A stretch of DNA of 64,000 bases from Pseudomonas sp. GCEP-101. GTDB taxonomy: Bacteria; Pseudomonadota; Gammaproteobacteria; Pseudomonadales; Pseudomonadaceae. Where the stretch lies: contig NZ_CP104011.1 of NCBI RefSeq assembly GCF_025133575.1, forward strand, positions 5,092,965 to 5,156,964. The letters are read 5' to 3'. How positions within the stretch are numbered: the stretch's first letter is position 1; the number at the start of each line of letters is the position of its first letter. The notes below the pieces were generated by a model. The model saw nothing but the letters and a program-made list of their open reading frames with translations, searched no databases and was not told where the DNA came from. Position numbers and translations under genes: made by a program. Shown one piece after another: positions 35,488 through 46,834 of the stretch.

Positions 35488-35551
35488 GGGGCTTCCTGTT
35501 GTTAGAAGGTGTGCCTGAAAAACGGCGCAAGGTTATACCGCCGAATCGCAA

Positions 35552-35745
35552 GGTGCAACCAGGTGCAACCCAATAAAAACAAGCGGTTGGTCGTACGCGC
35601 AAATCCGGTGCAACCGGTGACATTTCCCACACACGGCGCTACCAAACGGAGCACGGCCACGCGCTCGCCCGGCGACAAGTCGCGAGGAGCGGCCGGACGG
35701 CAGGAGGAAAGCAGTGTTCGTGCCAGGGTTGAAAAAGGTGCAACC
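35552..35745 (-). promoter_or_regulatory. Four GTTGCA-type PutA operator sites
   Basis: GGTGCAACC, which reads GGTTGCACC on the putA strand, occurs at 35552-35560, 35562-35570, 35607-35615 and 35737-35745, all within 260 bp upstream of putA. GTTGCA is the consensus bound by the E. coli PutA ribbon-helix-helix domain. The first two are direct repeats 10 bp apart, on the same helix face, and cover the likely promoter. Confidence 0.7.
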
Positions 35746-35833
35746 CTTCGGTTTTGCGGGGGAAGACCGGTGCGCAGGACAACCCCGCGAAAGCCTCGCC
35801 GGGGATGGAGCCCCGTCGGCCCCGCCGACGAGG

Positions 35834-36336
35834 TCGCGGGCGTGGCCCGCTCCTACACGCACCGCCACCCCTGTAGGAGCGTGCCATGCACGCGATCGCG
35901 GACGGAGTCCGCTCCTACGCCTGGGCCGACCTGTAGGAGCGAGCTTGCTCGCGAACCCGCACAACGCCGGCCCTGCCGGCGGATCGCGGGCGTGGCCCGC
36001 TCCTACACGAACCGCCCCCCTGTAGGAGCGTGCCATGCACGCGATCGCGGACGAAGTCCGCCCCTATGCCAAGGCTGGCCAGTAGGAGCGAGCTTGCTCG
36101 CGAACCCGCACAACGCCGGCCCTGCCGGCGGGTCGCGGGCGTGGCCCGCTCCTACACAAGCGCCAGCCCACCTGTAGGAGCGTGCCATGCACGCGATCGC
36201 GGACGAAGCCCGCTCCAACGCCGACTGTAGGAGCGAGCTTGCTCGCGAACCCTGCGGCGCGCGCCTTTTTCCTGATTGCACCGGAACCAGCGGATTCCGC
36301 CGCGAGGCATTTCGCGGGCGTGGCCCGCTCCTACAG
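35834..36336. repeat. REP array with ~150-bp tandem period
   Basis: A composite block with GTAGGAGCGTGCCATGCACGC, GTAGGAGCGAGCTTGCTCGC and GCGGGCGTGGCCCGCTCCTAC recurs with CTGTAG starts at 35871, 36020 and 36172 (periods 149 and 152 bp), the last copy being incomplete. The final palindrome runs into the end of glgB, so CTG-TAG of the REP supplies the glgB stop codon. Confidence 0.9.
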
Positions 36337-38501
36337 GGTGGCGTCTCCCGCCGGGCGCAGGATCAGGCAGCCCAGGGGCGGCAGGTCCAGCGCGAGGGAT
36401 TGGGTCTGCCCGTGGGATTCATGCGGGTCGCTCTCCAGGGTTCCGCGGCTACCGGCGCCGGAGCCGCCGAAGGCGTCGGCGTCGCTGTTCAACAGCACCT
36501 CCCAGTGCCCGGCCAGGGGGACGCCGACACGGTAGTGCGGGCGTGGCACCGGGGTGAAGTTGTGCACCACCAGCAGCGGCGCGCCGTCGCCAGCCAGGCG
36601 CAGCCAGGCGAACACGCTGTTGAGCGAGTCGTCGCCGATCAGCCAGTGGAAGCCCTCGGCGCGGTCGTCGAAGGCATGCAGCGCCGGCTCCTCGCGCAGC
36701 AGGCGGTTGAGTTCGCGGACCAGCGCCTGGGTGCCGAAGTGCTCTGCATAGCGCAACAGGTACCAGTCCAGCTGGCCGTCATGGTCCCACTCCCGCCACT
36801 GGCCGAACTCGCAGCCCATGAACAGCAGCTTCTTGCCCGGGTGCGTCCACATCATCGAGAGGAACAGCCGCAGGTTGGCGAATTGCTGCCAGCGGTCGCC
36901 CGGCATCTTGCCCAGCAGCGAGCCCTTGCCATGCACCACTTCGTCGTGGGAGATGGGCAGGATGAAGTGCTCGCTGAAGGCGTAGAGCAGGCCGAAGGTC
37001 AGCTTGTGGTGGTGGTAGCCGCGGTTGATCGGGTCCTCGTGGATGTACGAGAGGCTGTCGTGCATCCAGCCCATGTTCCACTTGTAGGCGAAGCCCAGGC
37101 CGCCCTCTTCCGTCGGCCGGCTGACGCCCGGCCAGGCGGTGGATTCCTCGGCGATGACCAGCGCGCCCGGCGCTTCGGTGTGGACGACGGCGTTGAGGTG
37201 GCTGAGGAATTCGATGGCTTCGAGGTTCTCCCGGCCACCGTGGCGGTTGGGGATCCACTCGCCCTCCTTGCGCGAATAGTCGCGGTAGAGCATCGAGGCC
37301 ACGGCATCCACGCGCAGCCCGTCGACGTGGTATTCGCGCAGCCAGTGCAGCGCCGAGGCCAGCATGAAGCCATGCACCTCGTTGCGCCCCAGGTTGTAGA
37401 TGTAGGTATCCCAGTCCTGGTGGAAGCCTTCGAAGGGATGCGCGTACTCGTACAGCGAGGTGCCGTCGAAGTGCGCCAGGCCATGGGCGTCGGTGGGGAA
37501 ATGCGCCGGCACCCAGTCGAGGATCACACCGATGCCGGCCTGGTGGCAGCGATCGACGAAGCGGGCGAAGTCCGCCGGGCTGCCGTAGCGTGCGGTGGGG
37601 GCGAACAGCGAGAGCGGCTGGTAGCCCCAGGAGCCGCCGAAGGGGTGCTCCATGATCGGCATCAGCTCGATATGGGTGAAGCCCAGGTCGGTGATGTAGG
37701 GGATCAACCGGTCGGCCAGCTCGTCCCAGGTGGGCGCGCGGTTGTCCACCCACTGCCAGGAGCCGGCATGCAATTCGTAGATCGACAGCGGCCGATCATG
37801 GCCCTGGCGCTCGCCGCGCTGGCGCATCCAGTCGTCATCCTGCCAGGCGAAGGGCGTCGGGTCCGGCACCCGCGAGCCGGTGGCCGGCGGCATTTCGGTG
37901 GCCAGCGCCATCGGGTCGGCCTTGAGCGGCAGCAAGCCGTCCTGCCCCAGCAGTTCGTACTTGTAGACCTCACCCGGCTGCAGGCGCGGGATGAACAGCT
38001 CCCACACCCCCGCCGGGTAACGCAGGCGCATCACGTGGCGGCGGCCGTCCCAGCCGTTGAAGTCGCCCACCACCGACACCCGCCGGGCATTGGGCGCCCA
38101 CGCGGCGAAGCGCACGCCGGGCACGCCCTCGTGTTCCATCACCTGGGCGCCGAAGCACTTGCCGAGCTGGCGGTGATTGCCCTCGGCGAACAGGTAGAGA
38201 TCCAGCTCGCTCAAGGACGGACCGAACGCATAGGGGTCTTCGGTGACCTGCTCGTGCTCCGGCCAGTGGATGCGCAGGCGGTATGGCGTCTTCTGCGGCA
38301 AGCGGGCGATGAACAGGCCGCTGGCGTCCACCGACTCCATGGCGGCGAGGAACTCGTCGCGGGGCGACAGCAATTCCACCGCCAGCGCGCCGGGCAGCCA
38401 CACGCGCACCAGCTCGCCGTCTTCATCGCGGTGTGGGCCGAGGAAGGCGAAAGGGTCGGCGTGATCGGCACGCTGCAGGTGGTCCAGGTCGCTACGCGGG
38501 G

Positions 38502-38505
<4 letters not shown>
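36331..38505 (-). CDS. glgB: 1,4-alpha-glucan branching enzyme
   Basis: This 724-residue GH13 enzyme makes alpha-1,6 branches in alpha-glucan. It has two N-terminal carbohydrate-binding (CBM48) regions and the barrel with the catalytic Asp in DGLRVDAVAS and Glu in VIAEEST, plus the stabilising His-Asp in PISHDEVVHG. The start at 38505 (MTPRSDLDHL) is chosen because GGAGG lies 7 nt before it and the ATG overlaps the treS stop. Longer upstream frames are read-through of treS sequence. It is the last gene of the glgE-treS-glgB run. Its stop codon lies inside a REP palindrome. Confidence 0.96.
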
Positions 38506-41837
<3,332 letters not shown>

Positions 41838-41855
41838 GGTCGCAATCCTTCAGGT

Positions 41856-43838
41856 TCAGGTCTCGGGGTGCAGGCGCCAGATGCCGAACGGCAGGTGCCA
41901 GGGCTCGATGCGCATCCACTGGCGCTTGCCGTGCCAGGTCCAGCGGTGGCCGTTCATCAGGTCCTCGCCACCCATGGGCGCGTCATCGGGCAGGCCGAAC
42001 TCCCACAGCGGCAGTTCGAAGTCGGCTTCCTGGGCGTTGTGCGGGTCGAGGCTGACCGCCACCAGAATGAAGTTGGAGAGGTCCGCGGTGCGCTTGCCGA
42101 ACAGCAGGATGTTGTCGTTGAACGCGCGGTAGGCCTGGAAGCCCAGGTGGCTGTGCAGCGCCGGGTTCTCGCGGCGGATGCGGTTGAGCCGGGTGATCTC
42201 GCCGACGATGTTGCCGGGCGCGTGGTAGTCGCGCTGGCGCAGCTGGTACTTCTCCGAATCGAAATACTCCTCCTTGCCCGGCACCGGGTCGGCCTCGCAC
42301 AGTTCGAAGCCCGAGTACATGCCCCATAGCCCCGACCCCATGGTCGCCAGCGCCGCGCGGATGAGGAAACCGGGGCGCTCGGAGCGCTGCAGGAAATACG
42401 GGTTGATGTCCGGCGTATTGACGAAGAAGTTCGGCCGGTAGCAGTCGCGCAGCGGCGCCTGGTTCAGCTCGCCGAGATACTCCTCCAGCTCCTGCTTGGT
42501 ATTGCGCCAGGTGAAGTAGGTGTAGCTCTGGCTGAATCCGACCTTGCCCAGGCGCGCCATCATCGCCGGGCGGGTGAACGCCTCGGCGAGGAAAATCACC
42601 TGCGGGTGCTCGCGCCGCACCTCGGCGATCAGCCATTCCCAGAACGGCAGCGGCTTGGTGTGCGGGTTGTCCACGCGGAACAGGGTCACGCCCTGCTCCA
42701 CCCAGCCCAGCACCACGTCGAGCAGGCCGAGCCAGAGGTCGGGCACCGCGTCCGGCGCGTAGAAATCGACGTTGACGATGTCCTCGTACTTCTTCGGCGG
42801 GTTTTCCGCATGGCGGATGCTGCCGTCTGCGCGCCAGCTGAACCAGCCGGGGTGCTCGCGCAGCCAGGGGTGGTCCGGCGAGCACTGGATGGCGAAGTCC
42901 AGGGCGACTTCCAGGCCGTGCTCGCGGGCGGCATCCACCAGTTCGCGGAAGTCCGCCAGGGTGCCCAACTGCGGGTGCACCGCGTCATGGCCGCCCTCCT
43001 CGCTGCCGATGGCATAGGGGCTGCCGGGGTCGCCCTCGCCCGCCTGGAGGCTGTTGTTGCGGCCCTTGCGGTGGGTGCGGCCGATGGGATGGATCGGCGG
43101 GAAATACAGCACGTCGAAGCCCATGGCGGCGATGTCCGGCAGGCGCCTGTGCACATCGGCGAAGGTGCCGTGCTGGCCGGGCACCGCGCTCTCCGAACGC
43201 GGGAACAGCTCGTACCAGCTGGCGAATTCGGCCAGGGGGCGTTCCACGTCCAGCTCGAAGGTCAGGCTGCGGGTGAGAAAGGGCCGGTGCTCGGCGCGCT
43301 GCATCAGCTCCAGGGTGCGCGGCGCCATGAAGAGTCCGAAGCGTGCTTCGCGGCTCTGGCTGTCCTGCAGCTCGCGGACGATCTCGCCCAGCTCCGCCTC
43401 GCAGTCGTCCGGCGCCGTCTGCAGCACCTTGTGCAACAGTTCGATGCCTTCGCGAAACTCGAGGTCCACCACCTGCCCGGCGGCGTACTTTTTCTCCAGC
43501 TCGTAGCGAAAGCTCGCGTAGCTGTCGATCCAGGCCAGCACGATGAACTCGGTGCGGCCGACCTGGGTAGGGGTGATGTGCGCTTCCCAGTGATCGTTGC
43601 CGATCGGCAGCAAAGGCGTTTTCTGCCAGGGCTGCCCCTTGCCTTCACGCCAGGCGACCTCGGCGGCCAGCTTGTCGTGGCCATCGCTGAATATCCGTGC
43701 GTGGATGCGCGACGCGCGGTGGCTGATGGCCTTGGCGGCAAAGCGGCCGCTCTCCAGGCGCGGCTCCACGTCCTCGATGACGATGCGCGCCTCATTGGCG
43801 GCGGCTTCAGCCCGGCTGGCGGGGTTCTCCAGTTCCAT
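41856..43838 (-). CDS. glgE: Maltosyltransferase GlgE (alpha-1,4-glucan:maltose-1-phosphate)
   Basis: This 660-residue GH13_3 enzyme transfers maltose from maltose-1-phosphate to alpha-1,4-glucan. The nucleophile Asp is in LFRVDNPHTKPLPFW and the acid Glu in FLAEAFTRP; ALDFAIQCSPDHPW and YFPPIHPIGRTHRKG are GlgE-specific. The start at 43838 (MELENP) has AGGAGG at an ideal 8-nt spacing; an upstream ATG at 43882 is possible and would add about 15 residues. It heads the glgE-treS-glgB operon. The stationary-phase-type motif at 43932-43954 lies about 95 bp upstream. Confidence 0.95.
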   Translation of the reverse strand: MELENPASRAEAAANEARIVIEDVEPRLESGRFAAKAISHRASRIHARIFSDGHDKLAAEVAWREGKGQPWQKTPLLPIGNDHWEAHITPTQVGRTEFIVLAWIDSYASFRYELEKKYAAGQVVDLEFREGIELLHKVLQTAPDDCEAELGEIVRELQDSQSREARFGLFMAPRTLELMQRAEHRPFLTRSLTFELDVERPLAEFASWYELFPRSESAVPGQHGTFADVHRRLPDIAAMGFDVLYFPPIHPIGRTHRKGRNNSLQAGEGDPGSPYAIGSEEGGHDAVHPQLGTLADFRELVDAAREHGLEVALDFAIQCSPDHPWLREHPGWFSWRADGSIRHAENPPKKYEDIVNVDFYAPDAVPDLWLGLLDVVLGWVEQGVTLFRVDNPHTKPLPFWEWLIAEVRREHPQVIFLAEAFTRPAMMARLGKVGFSQSYTYFTWRNTKQELEEYLGELNQAPLRDCYRPNFFVNTPDINPYFLQRSERPGFLIRAALATMGSGLWGMYSGFELCEADPVPGKEEYFDSEKYQLRQRDYHAPGNIVGEITRLNRIRRENPALHSHLGFQAYRAFNDNILLFGKRTADLSNFILVAVSLDPHNAQEADFELPLWEFGLPDDAPMGGEDLMNGHRWTWHGKRQWMRIEPWHLPFGIWRLHPET

Positions 43839-43931
43839 CGCGGCGCCCTCCTCGCGGCGGTGCGCGCCCCCTGGCGCGCTCATGGTGGATTGGCGAGCTA
43901 CAGGGGGTTGGAAGCGGCGGAGGTCCGGCAA

Positions 43932-43954
43932 GTTCAGGCTAATTGCACCGACGG
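43932..43954 (-). promoter_or_regulatory. Shared CTGAAC upstream element before glgE
   Basis: On the minus strand this reads CCGTCGG...ATTAGCCTGAACT, about 95 nt before the glgE start. It overlaps the end of the preceding ku region. The same AGCCTGAAC(T/C) core occurs upstream of katE and the metallothionein gene and, with small changes, of four further units. Confidence 0.5.
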
Positions 43955-43959
43955 TTCGC

Positions 43960-44832
43960 TCAGGACGTCTTGCGCCTGGCCGCGCCCTTGCTGGCGGGCT
44001 TGCTGGCCGGGCTCTTCTTCGCCGGCGCGCTGGCGGCCGTGCGCTTCTTGCCATCGCCCTTGAGGCTGCGTTTGAGCAGTTCGGTGAGGTCGATGATGTC
44101 GGCGCCTTCCCCGCCCTTGGCTTCGGCTTCCGGCACCTGGGCCAGTTGCCCCTTGGCGGCCTTCTGTTCCACCAGGCGGTGGATTTCCTCGCTGAAGGTG
44201 TCCTCGTATTCCGCCGGTTGCCACTGGCCGGTCATGTCCTTGACCAGGCGTTCGGCCATCTCCGCCTCGCGCTTGTCCAGCTTGACCTTGTCCAGCGCCA
44301 GGCCCAGTTCGTCCACCTCGCGCACATCCGCCGGCCAGCGCAGGGTCATCAGCAGGATCGCCTCGCCCTCCTCGCGCAGCATCGCCAGGTGCTGGCGGCT
44401 GTGCATCACCAACTGGCAGACCGCGGCCTTGCCGGTCTTCTTCAGGGTATCGCGCAGCAGCACGTAGACCTTCTCACCGCGCTTCTCCGGCGTCAGATAG
44501 TACGGCGAGTCGTAGAACGGCACGGGGATCTCCTCGATATCGATGAAGCTGAGGATGTCGATGGTCTGGGTCGCCTCCGGCCGCGCGGCGCGGATTTCCT
44601 CCTCGCTGATCACCACATAGCGCCCCTTCTCCAGCTCCACGCCCTTGACGATGTGCTCCTTGGGCACCTCCTTGCCGGTGATCTTGTTCACCCGCTTGTA
44701 TCCCACCGGCTCCAGGCTGCGCTCGTCCAGCCAGTCGAAGTCGGTGCCGCTGGAACGCGAGGCGCTGTTGAGCGCCACGGGGATGTGCACCAGGCCGAAG
44801 CTGATGGCGCCCTTCCAGATCACACGGGCCAT
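43960..44832 (-). CDS. ku: Ku protein of bacterial non-homologous end joining
   Basis: This 290-residue protein forms the homodimeric ring that binds DNA double-strand ends and recruits LigD. The N-terminus MARVIWKGAISFGLVHIPV is diagnostic, as are YKRVNKITGKEV and the Ku core ending near VEQKAAKG. A Lys/Ala/Ser-rich tail (about residues 255-290) is the usual DNA- and LigD-interacting extension. It overlaps the preceding small gene by 13 bp. LigD lies 8 kb away in the same stress region. Known homologues act in stationary-phase cells. Confidence 0.96.
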   Translation of the reverse strand: MARVIWKGAISFGLVHIPVALNSASRSSGTDFDWLDERSLEPVGYKRVNKITGKEVPKEHIVKGVELEKGRYVVISEEEIRAARPEATQTIDILSFIDIEEIPVPFYDSPYYLTPEKRGEKVYVLLRDTLKKTGKAAVCQLVMHSRQHLAMLREEGEAILLMTLRWPADVREVDELGLALDKVKLDKREAEMAERLVKDMTGQWQPAEYEDTFSEEIHRLVEQKAAKGQLAQVPEAEAKGGEGADIIDLTELLKRSLKGDGKKRTAASAPAKKSPASKPASKGAARRKTS

Positions 44833-45086
44833 GGGCAGTCCTCCTGCAGGGTCACGCCGTCGTCGAAATGCACGCGGCCTTCGCCGTCGATATCGCGCAC
44901 CCGTTCGAGCATGCGCTGCGCTGCCGCCTCGGCCTCGGCGCCGTTGCGGCTACCCGGCGCGTAGACCCAGAGCACCTCCACCGCCGCGCCTTCGCGGCTG
45001 ACCTGGTACTCGATCAGGCCGGTGTAGCGGCCCTGCTCGACCATCGCATCGGTCCAGGCGCAGGCCTGGGGAAATTCACGGAACAT
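44820..45086 (-). CDS. Small conserved-type protein upstream of Ku, function unknown
   Basis: This 88-residue soluble acidic protein begins MFREFPQACAW and ends DGVTLQEDCPWPV. The start at 45086 is chosen because the upstream part of the frame lies inside mgtC and has mgtC-shadow composition. It overlaps mgtC by 11 bp and ku by 13 bp, so the three genes form one unit. A similar small gene sits next to ku in P. aeruginosa (PA2149 position). Two Cys and an alternating strand/helix pattern are the only visible features. Confidence 0.75.
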   Translation of the reverse strand: MFREFPQACAWTDAMVEQGRYTGLIEYQVSREGAAVEVLWVYAPGSRNGAEAEAAAQRMLERVRDIDGEGRVHFDDGVTLQEDCPWPV

Positions 45087-45600
45087 CGCGGTCCTCCCGC
45101 TGCTGTTCGTTGATGGAAAGGCGCTCGGCCCGGCGCTCGCCGGCATGGGGCAGGCAATGCAGCACCAGCAGCGCCAGCAAGGTGCCGAGCACGGCGGTCG
45201 CCGAATGCCCCAGGCCAACGCTGATGCCGATGGCGGTGCTCAGCCACAGACCGGCCGCCGTGGTCAGCCCCTTTACATCGGAGGCGCGGCTGCCCTTGAG
45301 GATCGTCCCCGCGCAGAGGAACCCGATGCCGGCGGCGATGCCCTGGATCACGCGGCTGACGGCGTCCGCCTCCGTACTGCCTTCGCGGATCGCCATCACG
45401 AACAGCGCCGCGCCCAGCGTCACCAGCATGTGGGTGCGCAGGCCGGCGGCCTTGCCCTTGCTCTCGCGCTCATAGCCCAGCACGCCACCCAGCAGCACCG
45501 CCAGCGACAGGCGCAGCGAGGCGCGGGTGATCTGCTCGACTTCGCTGAGGTCGGAGAACTCGGCGACCAGCGTCGCCCAGATGCGCTCCAGTAGGTCCAT
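45076..45600 (-). CDS. MgtC/SapB-family membrane protein
   Basis: This 174-residue protein has four or five hydrophobic helices. Family marks are LGGVLGYERESKGKAAGLRTHMLV (typical of the MgtC N-terminal domain) and QGIAAGIGFLCAGTI. The start at 45600 (MDLLERIW) is chosen over an upstream in-frame ATG because the extra part is Arg-rich and unlike MgtC. The C-terminal cytoplasmic domain of true MgtC is missing, so it is of the short SapB type. Such proteins aid survival under acid, low magnesium or osmotic stress. First gene of the mgtC-small protein-ku unit. Confidence 0.88.
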   Translation of the reverse strand: MDLLERIWATLVAEFSDLSEVEQITRASLRLSLAVLLGGVLGYERESKGKAAGLRTHMLVTLGAALFVMAIREGSTEADAVSRVIQGIAAGIGFLCAGTILKGSRASDVKGLTTAAGLWLSTAIGISVGLGHSATAVLGTLLALLVLHCLPHAGERRAERLSINEQQREDRDVP

Positions 45601-45799
45601 GTCCGGCTCGTGTGGCGGCCCCGATATCAGTCCAGACCGGCGCGAAGGCAATTTGGTTTGCTCAATTTTCCCAACGGCGCACAACCGCTCGGCGGAAAGT
45701 CCGCCGATGTGTCGTGAAAGCCGCAGGTTGCGTGGTCCATGACTCAAACCCCGGCCACCCACCGGCCGTGCATCGTGCAACCTGCAAAGGAGACCGCGG

Positions 45800-46204
45800 A
45801 TGAGCGACGACCCCGAGAGTTTCGCCAATGCCTATCAAAGCGCCCTCGTGGAGGTGGCCCTGCCCGCCTTCGCCCGCGCCAGCGAATTCGCCCGCGAACA
45901 CGGCCTGGAATGCACCGTGGAGCTGCTCGAAGGCCGCCGCCACCTACCGGAGCTGAGCCTGAAAGTGCGGGGGTCCTGCCATGACCCGGAGTGCGTGTGC
46001 CGCATCACCGCCGACCCGCAGACCCAGCGCCTGTGCCACGAGAACCGTTGCGGCGACAGCGAAGCCGACGTGCAGCAGGTGATCGGCTCGCTCGCCTCGC
46101 TCAACGAAATGGTGCTCGACACCCGCCTGCTGGAATTCTTCCAGAGCTCCTTCGCCCTGCACCTGGACTACGCGTCCAGCCGGCATGCGGGAGGGTTCTG
46201 GTAG
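45800..46204 (+). CDS. Cys-containing hypothetical protein
   Basis: This 134-residue soluble protein has a clear ribosome binding site (AAAGGAG, 8 nt before ATG). The middle carries two close Cys groups, CHDPECVC (about residues 60-67) and LCHENRCGD (about 78-86), which could bind a metal or form disulfides. Helical segments lie on either side. I recognise no family. It is divergent from mgtC across 199 bp and convergent with the GNAT gene. Confidence 0.75.
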   Translation: MSDDPESFANAYQSALVEVALPAFARASEFAREHGLECTVELLEGRRHLPELSLKVRGSCHDPECVCRITADPQTQRLCHENRCGDSEADVQQVIGSLASLNEMVLDTRLLEFFQSSFALHLDYASSRHAGGFW

Positions 46205-46277
46205 CCATCGGGCTTTCAGCGGAGGCCGTGAGCCCCGCCGGCGCTGGCGGGGTTGCCCATCGCCAGCGCCCCGCCCC

Positions 46278-46727
46278 TCAACCTCCGCAAACCGCCGGGC
46301 GCGCGCTCCAGCCCATGCGCACTTCGGGGTGCCCGGTGTGTGCGTCCTGGCGTTCTTCCAGCACCACGAAGCCGTGCCGCTGATAGAAGGCGACGGCGCC
46401 GGCGTTGGCCGAATAGACCGCCAGCTCGAGCATGGGCAGGTGGATCTTCGCGTCGCTGAGCAGGTGCGAGCCCAGGCCGCGGCCCTGGCATTCGGGGGCG
46501 ACGAACAGCGCGGCCAGTGCGCCGTCGTGCAGGCTGTAGAAACCGCTCACCCGGCCGTCGCTCTCGAGGACGCGCGACGCGGCGGCGGGCAGGTAGACGT
46601 TGCGCATGTCCTGCAGGCGTTGCTGCCAGAAATCGCTCTCGATGAAGCCGTGGGCCTGTTGCGAGGCGCGCAGCCAGATATCCAGCACGCAGTCCATGTC
46701 GTCGTCGCGAAAGTCACGGATCAGCAT
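46278..46727 (-). CDS. GNAT-family N-acetyltransferase (YjaB-like)
   Basis: This 149-residue protein has the GNAT fold. The acetyl-CoA loop is PECQGRGLGSHLL (Q/RxxGxG/A motif, about residues 80-92), preceded by strand GALAALFVAP and followed by the ANAGAVAFYQRHGFVV helix-strand typical of motif B. The overall pattern resembles E. coli YjaB. The start at 46727 (MLIRDFRDDD) follows GGGAGA; an upstream ATG would add ten residues. Substrate unknown; possibly an amine or protein N-terminus. Confidence 0.87.
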   Translation of the reverse strand: MLIRDFRDDDMDCVLDIWLRASQQAHGFIESDFWQQRLQDMRNVYLPAAASRVLESDGRVSGFYSLHDGALAALFVAPECQGRGLGSHLLSDAKIHLPMLELAVYSANAGAVAFYQRHGFVVLEERQDAHTGHPEVRMGWSARPAVCGG

Positions 46728-46834
46728 CGGCAGTCTCCCGGTCTTTGAAGTGCTCATGGCGTGGCGGGCGGCATCCTACACAAAGCGATCACCGCTGCGC
46801 TGCCCCGCGAACTGCCACCAATCGTCGCACCTTC

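Noticed and set aside
31735..35505. 1256-codon plus-strand frame opposite putA
   Set aside because: It is antisense to a fully conserved PutA; composition and lack of a ribosome binding site mark it as a shadow.
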